Below, one piece after another: positions 24,856-32,154 of a stretch of 41,764 nt of DNA. Each line of letters starts with the position of its first letter. The first letter of the stretch is position 1. The translations under genes were made by a program, and so were the position numbers. Origin of the DNA: a virus; IMG/VR virus record IMGVR_UViG_3300042922_001469, positions 1 through 41,764 of that record. One strand, given 5' to 3'. Below the pieces are notes generated by a model that saw only the letters and a list, made by a program, of their open reading frames with translations, searched no databases and was not told the DNA's origin.

Positions 24856-24897
24856 GTGTCGCGACACAATTTGCACTCTCGCGAAACGTGTCGCGAC
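24856..24897. repeat. Palindrome GTGTCGCGACAC and partial copy
   Basis: A perfect 12-bp palindrome (24856-24867) is followed, 32 bp later start to start, by GTGTCGCGAC (24888-24897). They fill the 49-bp gap between two convergent genes. The same 12-mer recurs at 38056-38067, directly in front of excisionase. A protein-binding site is likely; the protein is unknown. Confidence 0.6.
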
Positions 24898-25236
24898 CTA
24901 TGGTGTTTGCCGCTCGACGGCTTCGTTGACTTTCTCTGCTGCCTTGCTCGCCGTGTCGGCGGCCTGAACTGCTGAGTTCGAAGCTTCCTGCACTTTCACG
25001 GCTGCATCCTGCGTCTTCTCGGCCAGGCTGTTGAGCCGAACGTCACGCTTGCCCAGCGCAGCGTCGTAAGCGGCGCGCACCTCGGCGAGCTGCTTGGTCT
25101 GTTCACTACTGGCTGACCACACGCCGGCCTGGTAACCGAGGATCAGGCCGCCGGCGAGCAGCAGCGCGGCGATCACCCAGATCTCCGCCCGACGCCACCA
25201 GCGGCGAGCAATGAATTCCATTGCACATCTGTCCAT
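24898..25236 (-). CDS. Membrane-anchored coiled-coil protein behind the holin gene
   Basis: A 112-aa protein with one N-terminal membrane helix (about residues 18-38, IWVIAALLLAGGLILGYQAGVW) and a long Ala/Glu/Lys coiled coil in the periplasm. This is i-spanin-like topology, but no nested lipoprotein frame with a lipobox is evident and a true Rz/Rz1 pair exists elsewhere. It starts in a TGATG overlap with the holin-like gene, so they work together, perhaps in holin control. Role is inferred. Confidence 0.7.
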   Translation of the reverse strand: MDRCAMEFIARRWWRRAEIWVIAALLLAGGLILGYQAGVWSASSEQTKQLAEVRAAYDAALGKRDVRLNSLAEKTQDAAVKVQEASNSAVQAADTASKAAEKVNEAVERQTP

Positions 25237-25607
25237 CAGTTCATGCCTCCCAGCTTCATTCGCAGGCGGGCAATCTCTTCGCTCTGCGTGGTTACCGTGG
25301 CGGTGAGCTGGGCGACCTGGCTCGTCAGTGCTTCGATCTTTCCTTCCATACGCCCGACCGAGGCGGCCAGGTCGTTGCGCTCTTTCGCGAACTGATCGGC
25401 ACGGGCCTCCGCTTCCTTCCGGGCGGTTCGCTCTGAGTCGAGGAGTTCATTGAGGCGGCGGACGGTGCCGATATCGGCGTTGTCCATCGCCCGGTCTGCA
25501 GCATCCTTCGAGAGGAACTTGCGCAACCAAAGGAAGGCGCCCAGCAATACGGTTCCGGTACCGCCCAGCCAGGTAGCTGTGCCTGGGCCGAGGTCAGTGG
25601 GGTCCAT
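25236..25607 (-). CDS. Holin-like protein
   Basis: A 123-aa protein with one N-terminal hydrophobic helix (residues 10-30, TATWLGGTGTVLLGAFLWLRKF) and a C-terminal coiled coil (residues 50-118, ERTARKEAEARADQFAKERND...). Pseudomonas phages often have such single-helix plus coiled-coil proteins at the head of the late operon, annotated as holins. Start at 25607 has GGAG 6 bases upstream. It directly follows a terminator, so it would be the first late gene expressed when Q is active. Holin identity is by position and topology. Confidence 0.6.
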   Translation of the reverse strand: MDPTDLGPGTATWLGGTGTVLLGAFLWLRKFLSKDAADRAMDNADIGTVRRLNELLDSERTARKEAEARADQFAKERNDLAASVGRMEGKIEALTSQVAQLTATVTTQSEEIARLRMKLGGMN

Positions 25608-25620
25608 CCGATACTCCAGA

Positions 25621-25652
25621 AACGAAAAAGGCCCGCCGATATGGCGAGCCTT
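25621..25652 (-). terminator. Terminator ahead of the holin gene
   Basis: On the minus strand a 10-bp stem (25643-25652 with 25628-25637, one G-T pair) with a 5-base loop is followed by TTTTTCG. It is the last block before the late genes and resembles the terminator at 25931-25961 including the flanking bases. Confidence 0.8.
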
Positions 25653-25930
25653 GGAATAGGTGCGAATGGCGACCCTGTCAGATCGCTGTCGTGGCGTTTC
25701 CCTCCAGTCCCCACGCTGACTGTTCCCCCTGCACGTTTCCGCCGGGCTTTGATCATTCGCATAACATGCGTGTCTTCCCACGCTGCCCGCCAGCGCCACC
25801 CCGCAAGCACAATCGAGGACTAGGGTGCGTTGGCTGCCGGTGTTCTTCTGTAACGCGTGACAAACCGGCGATACCGCGTCCAGGCCCCGCCCGAAGGCCC
25901 ACCCTGGCTATGGCTTGACGCTCACATCAA
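25653..25930 (-). other. Non-coding leader between the two late terminators
   Basis: About 280 bases without a convincing gene on either strand: open frames here lack ribosome sites and run into the terminator. The end nearest the holin terminator carries GAATAGGTGCGAATGGC (plus strand, 25654-25670), repeated in altered form at 25962. It probably is untranslated late leader or a small RNA. No clear promoter could be read. Confidence 0.45.
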
Positions 25931-25961
25931 AACGAAAAAGCCCCGGCAAATGCCGAGGCTT
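25931..25961 (-). terminator. Upstream late-region terminator
   Basis: On the minus strand AAGCCTCGGCA and TGCCGGGGCTT pair over 11 positions (one G-T) and run into TTTTTCG. It shares AACGAAAAAG at the distal edge and GAATGGGTGC at the proximal edge with the terminator 310 bp further on. Confidence 0.8.
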
Positions 25962-26130
25962 GAATGGGTGCAGATGGCCGGCGCTAATCTCCGGCTTGTT
26001 CCACTCACCACGTCGGTGGTCTCGCGCAATTCAACTGCGGGTCAGTCGTCCTGCGGTCAGCGCATCAGCCTGCGCGTTCATCTGCGCAAAACAAATAGCC
26101 CAGCACCAAGCCAGGCAGAGTCAGCCTCGA

Positions 26131-26412
26131 CTATGCGGGCCGGAATTTGTTGTTTTCGGTGTCAAGATAATCGTGGCCGATCCACGTGAGCTGAACGCCT
26201 TGTTCCATAAAATCGGACAACTTGACCGATTTCAGAAGGCCGCCGTCGATAGCTTGAAAAATAGCGTATCGAACATCCTCCTTTTCTACAGGGTGGCCCC
26301 CTGAAGTATCAAGGAACTTCTGCACCAAGAATGCGGTGCTAACGCCTTCCGAATTAGCTTCAGCTTGGACCAAATCCAGCAAATGCTTAATGTGCTTTTT
26401 ATTTCTCTTCAT
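26131..26412 (-). CDS. DUF2513-like protein
   Basis: A 93-aa protein (MKRNKKHIKHLLDLVQAEAN...). The N-terminal helix, the central V-R-Y-A-I-F-Q-A-I-D-G-G-L-L segment and the ending QLTWIGHDYLDTENN match DUF2513 proteins, which look like small winged-helix domains and occur in prophages and chromosomes. AGGAAGGT lies 7 bases before the ATG. Terminators flank it on both sides (26.5 and 25.9 kb), so it is probably a separate unit expressed in lysogens or a regulated gene of the late leader. Confidence 0.72.
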   Translation of the reverse strand: MKRNKKHIKHLLDLVQAEANSEGVSTAFLVQKFLDTSGGHPVEKEDVRYAIFQAIDGGLLKSVKLSDFMEQGVQLTWIGHDYLDTENNKFRPA

Positions 26413-26482
26413 GAGCTTGACCTTCCTGATCTACGCGACATGCGTGGCATCAAGAGTAGCAAGCAAAGTAAGAAATCGGGAC

Positions 26483-26512
26483 AAAAAAAGCCCGACTCAT
26501 TAGCCGGGCTTT
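26483..26512 (-). terminator. Terminator downstream of Q
   Basis: AAAGCCCG and CGGGCTTT (26505-26512 with 26487-26494) form an 8-bp stem with a 10-base loop and seven T on the minus strand. It ends early transcription after Q and is a natural target of Q-dependent read-through. The plus-strand T tract is short. Confidence 0.82.
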
Positions 26513-26586
26513 GTCTGTTGTGTCGCGCTTGAAAAGCTGAACACGGTGCCATGAAAACAGGTGTTTATCCGCGTGGAAAGACTTTT

Positions 26587-26976
26587 TTACGCAGCCTCGC
26601 GAACTCGTTCCAAGGCGCAGTCAACCCAGGCCACACCGGCCTTGATCACTTCCCTTGCCTTGGCCTCGCCGATGCCGGCCGCCCGGGCAATTCGCAGCGC
26701 AGGCCACTTGGCTCCGAAGTAAAGCCAGATGAAGTCGCCCATCTGCGTATCTCGATTGATCAGGCGGGCAACCGCGCCGTCGACGATCAGCGCCAAGTCA
26801 TCGGTCAGGCTGTACTCCTTGATCCCGCCATTGCACGGCGTGTTGTCTCGAATCAGGGCATACAGCGGCGACACGTAGCTCGGAACTCCCATGCCGTCCA
26901 TGCGCCAGAAGCCCCACTGCTCCAAAAGCCACTCGGTATCGCCCAGCGCCTTACCCACGTACGTTCGTTTTTTCAT
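26587..26976 (-). CDS. Q: Late antitermination protein Q
   Basis: A 129-aa protein of the Phage_antitermQ type. It begins KKRTYVGKALGDTEWLLEQWGFWRM, with SYVSPLYALIRDN and DDLALIVDGAVARL, then GDFIWLYFGAKWPALRIARAAGIGEAKAREVI, a helix-turn-helix-like segment. Q loads on RNA polymerase near the late promoter and makes it ignore the terminators at 26.5, 25.9, 25.6 kb and those between late genes. It is last in the early operon, as in lambda, with an ATGA overlap to the upstream gene. Confidence 0.85.
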   Translation of the reverse strand: MKKRTYVGKALGDTEWLLEQWGFWRMDGMGVPSYVSPLYALIRDNTPCNGGIKEYSLTDDLALIVDGAVARLINRDTQMGDFIWLYFGAKWPALRIARAAGIGEAKAREVIKAGVAWVDCALERVREAA

Positions 26977-27257
26977 GCTGCCTTCCTCGGGTTTGGCTCA
27001 TCCATGCCGAACAGCTCACGCAGCAGCTTGTCAGCGATCTTGTTTTTTGCGTTGCCTTCGGTGATCCAGCGCCGGGCGAAGTCCTCGAAGCCCAGGTTGG
27101 CGCGAGACGCGTGCCAGTCGGCAATGATGTCCATGAACGCCGCCGAGCCGATCCGGCCATTGGTCTTTTCCAGCAGCAGGCGATTGCCCTGTTTCAGGAA
27201 CTGGCACTCGACCGGGGTTAAGCTTTTGCGCGGCAATGCCGCCGTTACATTGTTCAT
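26973..27257 (-). CDS. Nin-region-like protein, unknown
   Basis: A 94-aa protein (MNNVTAALPRKSLTPVECQFLKQGNRLLLEKTN...). Predicted helical, with FMDIIADWHASRANLGFEDFARRW in the centre. It is coupled by ATGA overlaps to genes on both sides. Its location just before Q is that of the lambda nin genes, which help recombination or late control. I do not recognise a defined family. Confidence 0.7.
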   Translation of the reverse strand: MNNVTAALPRKSLTPVECQFLKQGNRLLLEKTNGRIGSAAFMDIIADWHASRANLGFEDFARRWITEGNAKNKIADKLLRELFGMDEPNPRKAA

Positions 27258-27889
27258 AGCGTGGCACTCCGGACTTCCAGATATTCGTTGTGATTGATGT
27301 TGTTTCGCGCTTGGGCGGATACAGCAAAGCTCCAGGATCGATACGCGTCCGCCGGCGAGCAGCCTATCCCGACCCAGGGCTTGTCCTTGACGAAGCACCA
27401 GTACGTGGATTGACGGCCGATGATCTTCACCTTCGGCAGGCGTCCGGTGAACCCGATCTTATGCTGAGCCAGCCAACCCTCGACGGCCGGCCAAATGATC
27501 GCTTGCTCGGCTTTGGCGAACGCCCCCTTTCCACCGGTGCTGTACACCTCAGCGAGCCCATAGTCTTGATTCGCCACCCACAGAATGAAACCGGTAGGTA
27601 CGTGCCCGAGTTCGTACCCCTTCATCTTCCAAACCCAGTCTTCCGGAAAGTCCCGGATCGAGGCGGCAATGCGCTCCGCCTCTGCGTATTTCGGCGATTG
27701 GACAAGCACCGCACCTTTCGGGAGGACGCGCGCCTTGCCCGGTTCCAGCAATGGCGTTTTTGAAACCTCGCAGTTGGTTGCTTCGTCAACGGCCGTGCGC
27801 GTTGCCTCCGGCGGGCATTGCAGCGCACTGGTGAGATTTTCAAATCTAAAGCCGGTCAATCGACGGAACATCTGTTTCAGCTCGATCAT
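27254..27889 (-). CDS. Early-operon hypothetical protein, 211 aa
   Basis: A 211-aa protein not recognised. The N-terminal 60 residues look like a linker or small domain (FRRLTGFRFENLTSALQCPP). The rest is rich in Trp and Tyr with apparent strands (DWVWKMKGYELGHVPTGFILWVANQDYGLAEVY, STYWCFVKDKPWVGIGCSPADAYRSW). It overlaps DnaB by 4 bp, so it is co-translated with the replication genes and may act in replication or nucleic-acid handling. That is inference from context. Confidence 0.7.
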   Translation of the reverse strand: MIELKQMFRRLTGFRFENLTSALQCPPEATRTAVDEATNCEVSKTPLLEPGKARVLPKGAVLVQSPKYAEAERIAASIRDFPEDWVWKMKGYELGHVPTGFILWVANQDYGLAEVYSTGGKGAFAKAEQAIIWPAVEGWLAQHKIGFTGRLPKVKIIGRQSTYWCFVKDKPWVGIGCSPADAYRSWSFAVSAQARNNINHNEYLEVRSATL

Positions 27890-29259
27890 GCCTTTTTCCC
27901 CCTGTACTGACTGGCGAACGAGCGGCCCATTTCGACCTCCTCGTTGCTCGGCTCACGGTTTCCGGCGAAGTTGACGAATCGGGCGAATTGGCCCTGCTGC
28001 TGGACGAGGCACGAACCGACTGGCGCGTGCCTGCACTTGGGCATGATCAGCTCGGTGACGCCGTTCTGGCCTTCCTCCGAATCCATGTCGCGGTGAACGA
28101 GGATGATGCAGTGGGCGTCTGCCTCGATCTGGCCGGAATCGCGCAGATCCGACGCGATCGGTTTCTTGCCCGGGCGCTTGGTTGAGTCGCGGTTGAGTTG
28201 CGCCAGCAGGATCACCGGCACCTCCAACTCCTTGGCGATGTTCACGATGCCGGTCGAGATCTTCCCCAGTTCCGAAGTGCGGTTGAACGCCTTACCGTCC
28301 GAACCAATCAGGCCGATGTAGTCGATCACCACCACATCAAGGCCGTGCGTGCGTTGCACCTGGCGAGCGATGCTGCGGATTCGCGCCACCGTCAGACCGG
28401 ACTTGTCACTGATGAACAGCGGCTTACCCGTGATCTTGCTCACCGCCGAGGTCAGTCGCGGCCAGTCGTCGTCCTGCAGCTGGCCGTCATCAAGTTTGCG
28501 GAGATCGATCCCGCCGATTGACGCCAACACACGGTTCCCCAACTCTTCCTCGGGCATTTCCAGGGAGAACACCATGCCTACACCCGCGCCGCTGCACGCG
28601 ATGTGCTGGGCGATCTGTAACCCAAGCGTGGTTTTGCCGCTCCCCGGCAGCCCGGCTACGATGGTGACGGTTTTCTTCCGCAAGCCGCGGATCAGCTTGT
28701 CGAGATCGACCAGCCCAGTTGAAAGCCCAGACTCCAGTTGCCCATTGAATTTGGCGTCGATCACGTCGATGTTGCGCTGGATTACGTCATCCAAGCGCTT
28801 GTAGTCAGGCTCGCCGGTCTGCAGGTCTCGCAGATCCGCCATTGCCTGCTGGGCGCTGGCGATGATTTCGGCGACAGGCCGATTCTCGGTTGCCAACTCC
28901 CGCACCGCGTCGGCAGCGTCCACCAAGCGGCGCAGCACGGCGCGCTCGGTCACAACCTTGGCATATGCCTTCCAGTTGGCGGTGCTGGGCGTGTTGCGCG
29001 CCAGCTCGGCGGCGTAGGCCAATGTGCGAGTTCCGCTGGGCAGGTACTCGGCGAAGTCGTGCAGCGTTACCGGGTCAACCGGGCTTCCAGCGGCATGACA
29101 GCCGATCATCGTCTGGAACAGCGCGGCATTCTCCGGATCGTGAAAGTCCGCCGCCGAGACCTGGCTGGTGATGGCGTCGAACAGCTCGCTATCCAGCAGC
29201 ATCGCCCCCAGCAAAGCGTGTTCAGCCTCATCACTGAACAGTTCGCGATATTCACTCAT
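27886..29259 (-). CDS. dnaB: Replicative DNA helicase DnaB
   Basis: A 457-aa phage DnaB homologue. The N-terminal domain (residues 5-105) has AEHALLGAMLLDSELF and FHDPENAALFQTM. The RecA-like C-terminal domain has Walker A AGLPGSGKTTLG (about residue 205), Walker B VVIDYIGLI (about residue 310), a loop QLNRDSTKRPGKKPIASDLRDSGQIEADA and arginine-rich end. Length is that of bacterial DnaB (about 460-470). With its own loader gene upstream the phage probably brings a complete helicase-loading set rather than borrowing host DnaB. Confidence 0.95.
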   Translation of the reverse strand: MSEYRELFSDEAEHALLGAMLLDSELFDAITSQVSAADFHDPENAALFQTMIGCHAAGSPVDPVTLHDFAEYLPSGTRTLAYAAELARNTPSTANWKAYAKVVTERAVLRRLVDAADAVRELATENRPVAEIIASAQQAMADLRDLQTGEPDYKRLDDVIQRNIDVIDAKFNGQLESGLSTGLVDLDKLIRGLRKKTVTIVAGLPGSGKTTLGLQIAQHIACSGAGVGMVFSLEMPEEELGNRVLASIGGIDLRKLDDGQLQDDDWPRLTSAVSKITGKPLFISDKSGLTVARIRSIARQVQRTHGLDVVVIDYIGLIGSDGKAFNRTSELGKISTGIVNIAKELEVPVILLAQLNRDSTKRPGKKPIASDLRDSGQIEADAHCIILVHRDMDSEEGQNGVTELIMPKCRHAPVGSCLVQQQGQFARFVNFAGNREPSNEEVEMGRSFASQYRGKKA

Positions 29260-30059
29260 GCGGTTGCCCTCATTGAGGCCCAGCTGAAGCCGACTGCTTG
29301 ACCACCGTTCTGACGCAGGCGATCGAGTGCGCGGTCGCCGATGAATTGGGCGAGAGCGTTGGCCGGCAGGTTGGACACCACAACAGTGGGCAGGACAAGC
29401 TGATACCGGCGATCGATGACTTCGTGGAGCAATCCCAGTTCGTATTCGCTCCCCTTCTGCGCGCCGATCTCGTCGATCACCAGTAGGTCCAGGCTCGCCA
29501 GTTCGTTGATCACATCGCGCTCGGTGTAGTCAGCGCCGCGCACCATCGCGCCCTTGGCGATGCGGATGATCTCTGCGGCCGAGACGATCAACGCCGTAGC
29601 GCTGAACTTCCGAATGACGTGCTGAACCATGGCGGAGCCCAAGTGTGTTTTTCCGCAGCCGACATTGCCAGACAGGATCAGCGATCGGCCGGCGCGGTAG
29701 TTCTCTTCGAATTGATCAACGTACGACTGACAGGTCGACAATGCGCGGACCTTTTCCGGCACCGCGCCAGTGATGAAGTTCTCCAGCGTGCACCCGGCGA
29801 ACCGCGGCGTAATGCCCGACCCGATCAGCAGTTCGTTCAGCGTCGTCGCTTTACGGCGGGCCAGCGCCTCGGTGTGTCCTTCGCTGCGTTTGTCGGCGGT
29901 GTTCATCGCCTCCCACTGACACCGCCGGCAAGCGCGCACCAGATAGGAGCCGTCGAACTGCTCAACCTCAGCGCCGTCGACCGTGCCATGCACTGGGCAC
30001 TGCGCCTCGAAGAAGCGAACATCCGGCACGCGGCTGAACTTAGAAATTGGTTTGGCCAT
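29256..30059 (-). CDS. DnaC-like helicase loader ATPase
   Basis: A 267-aa AAA+ protein of the DnaC/IstB class. The N terminus holds a Cys-rich ribbon (CPVHGTV and CRRCQW). Walker A SGNVGCGKTHLG is near residue 112 and Walker B LLVIDEIGAQ near residue 177, followed by the sensor-1-like PTVVVSNLPA and an Arg-rich C terminus. It loads the adjacent DnaB at the phage origin. The start at 30059 has GGAGGC upstream and overlaps the initiator gene by 20 bp. Confidence 0.9.
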   Translation of the reverse strand: MAKPISKFSRVPDVRFFEAQCPVHGTVDGAEVEQFDGSYLVRACRRCQWEAMNTADKRSEGHTEALARRKATTLNELLIGSGITPRFAGCTLENFITGAVPEKVRALSTCQSYVDQFEENYRAGRSLILSGNVGCGKTHLGSAMVQHVIRKFSATALIVSAAEIIRIAKGAMVRGADYTERDVINELASLDLLVIDEIGAQKGSEYELGLLHEVIDRRYQLVLPTVVVSNLPANALAQFIGDRALDRLRQNGGQAVGFSWASMRATA

Positions 30060-30843
30060 GGGGCGCCTCCGGGTACATATCGGGGGTGTGAGTCGGCAAA
30101 TTGTTGTAGGTCGAAGGCTTCCCGTTCTTCGCACCAGCACCTGGCAGCACAGAGTCGGGATAGATGTCCGACCAGCTGCTCGTGGTGGACTTATCCAGCA
30201 CGGCGTCCGGCTCGGGATGGTTGGCCAGCTTCTTGGCGATCAGCTCGCAGGCACGGAGTGTCAGAGGCGCCCGTTTGGCCTTCCGCATTTCGCAGAAGTC
30301 CGCCCACGCCTTTTCGGAAGCGTTCGCCGGTTTGGCAGTGAGCGGATCGAACTTGCCAGTCTTCCCTCGAGAGCCAGCAGACTTGTCTGCGCCTTCTTTT
30401 GGTTTATTAACGGATAGATGACGGATAGATGACGTATTGGGTGCAGCTGCTGCACCCCGTTCTGTCGTCATTTGCACCCCGTTCTGTTCTGAGCTGCACC
30501 CCGTCGCGTCTTCATCTGCACCCCGTTCGGAGCGGGGTGCATCTGGTGCACCCCGTTTTTCGATGAGGTCATACACCACCGGGCGACGGTCGTGGCGGTC
30601 GATGTATGCGGCCGCGATTGACTGGTTGCCACGGCGAATCAAGCCAGCAGACTCCAATGCATCCAGCTTGTAACGCACCGTGCGTTCGGAGAGACCGGTG
30701 TCGACCGCCAAGGTCAGGGCGGAAGGGAAGGCCCCACGCCCATCGCTGCCTGCGTAGTTGGCCAGGCAGAGCAGGACGTGCCGGCATGTGGAATCTTTGA
30801 TCTCCTGCTGTTCCAGCGCCCACACCATGGATTGGATGCTCAT
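30040..30843 (-). CDS. O-like replication initiator with HTH domain, origin inside
   Basis: A 267-aa initiator. Residues 1-95 form a helix-turn-helix domain (LLCLANYAGSDGRGAFPSALTLAVDTGLSERTVRYKLDALESAGLI). Residues 96-150 are a low-complexity linker written by the DNA iterons (repeated Ala/Gly/Glu/Arg). The C-terminal domain (KAWADFCEMRKAKRAPLT and following) would contact the helicase loader. This matches lambda O: N-terminal origin binding, origin within the gene, C-terminal helicase recruitment. It is coupled downstream to the DnaC-like gene. Confidence 0.87.
   Translation of the reverse strand: MSIQSMVWALEQQEIKDSTCRHVLLCLANYAGSDGRGAFPSALTLAVDTGLSERTVRYKLDALESAGLIRRGNQSIAAAYIDRHDRRPVVYDLIEKRGAPDAPRSERGADEDATGCSSEQNGVQMTTERGAAAAPNTSSIRHLSVNKPKEGADKSAGSRGKTGKFDPLTAKPANASEKAWADFCEMRKAKRAPLTLRACELIAKKLANHPEPDAVLDKSTTSSWSDIYPDSVLPGAGAKNGKPSTYNNLPTHTPDMYPEAPHGQTNF
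30396..30561. other. Phage replication origin: iterons plus AT-rich unwinding region
   Basis: Four direct copies of TGCACCCCGT begin at 30451, 30473, 30495 and 30517, exactly 22 bp apart. A fifth direct copy begins at 30547 and an inverted copy lies at 30531-30541. A partial inverted copy GGGTGCA is at 30439-30445. Beside them (30396-30440) is an AT-rich stretch with two tandem ACGGATAGATG units (30410-30431). Iterons next to an AT-rich block inside the initiator gene is the lambda ori plan. Confidence 0.85.
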
Positions 30844-31064
30844 AGATCCAACTCCCCCGTAACACGACGAACGAAGGCGTCGTAGGTCTCAGCCATCACC
30901 AGGCCCTGATCTTCCAGCGCTTGGCGGTAGGCCTTGGCCGATCCATACAGAACCCAGCGGTCGCGCTCTGGCAGTCCCTTGAATTGGCTGTAGCTCGGCC
31001 ACGGGCCGGCGATCACCGACACCGCACCTTGCACGGTGGATGAGATATGCGGGAGACGGTTCAT
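30840..31064 (-). CDS. Small early protein, 74 aa
   Basis: A 74-aa protein (MNRLPHISSTVQGAVSVIAGPWPSYSQF...) with a C-terminal helical half (ERDRWVLYGSAKAYRQALEDQGL, AFVRRVTGEL). ATGA overlaps join it to the initiator downstream and to the next gene upstream. No family recognised. Its constant position ahead of the initiator suggests an early regulatory or replication accessory role. Confidence 0.68.
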   Translation of the reverse strand: MNRLPHISSTVQGAVSVIAGPWPSYSQFKGLPERDRWVLYGSAKAYRQALEDQGLVMAETYDAFVRRVTGELDL

Positions 31065-31393
31065 TGCAGTGTCTCCCAGGCAGGGAGTTGAGGCGTTTCA
31101 GGCTCCAGCACCAGAACTTCAAGCTGCCTTTGCTGCACAGCCTTCTGGAGTTCGTCCGGGTTCATGCCAGTCAGTCGGCGCACCAGCACGCGCAGTGCCA
31201 ACGCCGCGTGCGCCGCCTCAAACTTGGCGTCCTGCATGCAGTACTCGATGCCCTCTTCGTCGAAAAGGATCTCTTGCACCAAGACCGCGCCGGTCCATGC
31301 CTTGTATGCGAGCTGGTCGTTCGTGAAGCGCTCCATGTACGCCTCGTCGATCACGGTAGGCTCCGTGGTCGGGTTCGATGTTTTCGCAGTCAT
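31061..31393 (-). CDS. Early-operon hypothetical protein, 110 aa
   Basis: A 110-aa mainly helical protein (MTAKTSNPTTEPTVIDEAYMERFTNDQL...). The central AWTGAVLVQEILFDEEGIEYCMQDAKFEAAHAALALRVLVRR reads as two long helices. AGAGGA lies before the ATG at 31393, which is in an ATGA overlap with the Bro-N gene. Unknown function. Confidence 0.68.
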   Translation of the reverse strand: MTAKTSNPTTEPTVIDEAYMERFTNDQLAYKAWTGAVLVQEILFDEEGIEYCMQDAKFEAAHAALALRVLVRRLTGMNPDELQKAVQQRQLEVLVLEPETPQLPAWETLQ

Positions 31394-32154
31394 ACGGAAG
31401 TCCTCTGGCGCAGCTTGAACCGGCCTTGCTGAATGTCTGGATGGGTGGCTCGCTCGGCCGTTTCGAAGGTGCACTCGGCAACGAACCGGTCGAAGCGACG
31501 GGTGATATCGGCCGTTGGCCAGATCGCGTATGGCTGGGCGCCGTCGTCGGCGTGGGCGCTACGAACCATGGCGAACGGCAGCGGCGCGCCGGGGATATCG
31601 CGCATCACGGCGTTGATCACCCAGGGTGGGATGCCATGACGCAAGTTGATTCGCTCGCGGATGGTGGTCATGGATTCGAAACCGGCCGGCCGCGAGTCGA
31701 GGTAACGGACCTGCTCTACGTTGGCCACGCGCGTCTCGATCCGCGCCAGCGCGACCTGCTGCTCCGCCTGTTGGCGTTCGACGTTGATCACCGCTTGAGC
31801 CTGCGCCAACAGTTGCTCGCCTGGCGTCATCGGTTGCTGATAACTGCCCGTCTTGCGAATGCTGGGCAATACCTCGCCCACCACCCACTCTTCGAAGGCC
31901 TCCGCCGCTGGCATCTTCGAACGCATGATCAGTCGGTAAACATCCCGCTCAGGCATGACTTTCGTCATCTGATCGCCGCCCGCGGAAGGGATGAGGATTT
32001 CCCTCACCCCCTTGCAATGCGTGCGGACAGCCTCATGAGGGTTGGAATACTCAAGCAGATCGGCGACGTCCTTGGCGACAAACCATGGCTCGCCCCGGTC
32101 ATCGGTGATCACGCGGATCTCGGCGCCGCTGAAATTGAAGGGAGTCAGGTTCAT
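31390..32154 (-). CDS. Bro-N domain antirepressor-like protein
   Basis: A 254-aa protein. Residues 1-105 are a Bro-N domain: FSGAEIRVITDDRGEPWFVAKDVADLLEYSNPHEAV, then QMTKVMPERDVYRLIMRSKMPAAEAFEEWVVGEVLPSIRKTGSY. A coiled coil follows (AQAVINVERQQAEQQVALARIETRVANVEQ) and a C-terminal domain of unclear type. Bro-N/Ant proteins of phages often bind and inactivate the prophage repressor. Its presence together with a CI that seems unable to self-cleave is suggestive. It is in the Cro-side early operon. Confidence 0.88.
   Translation of the reverse strand: MNLTPFNFSGAEIRVITDDRGEPWFVAKDVADLLEYSNPHEAVRTHCKGVREILIPSAGGDQMTKVMPERDVYRLIMRSKMPAAEAFEEWVVGEVLPSIRKTGSYQQPMTPGEQLLAQAQAVINVERQQAEQQVALARIETRVANVEQVRYLDSRPAGFESMTTIRERINLRHGIPPWVINAVMRDIPGAPLPFAMVRSAHADDGAQPYAIWPTADITRRFDRFVAECTFETAERATHPDIQQGRFKLRQRTSV

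Noticed and set aside
24898-25236. Second Rz/Rz1 spanin pair
   Set aside because: Topology fits an i-spanin, but no nested or following frame with a lipobox was found.
25660-25810. Protein gene ending in the holin region (frames starting near 25799-25810)
   Set aside because: They run through a terminator and the holin ribosome site, and lack Shine-Dalgarno sequences.
26551-27297. 248-codon plus-strand frame opposite Q
   Set aside because: Q and the neighbouring ATGA-linked genes explain the region; no ribosome site here.
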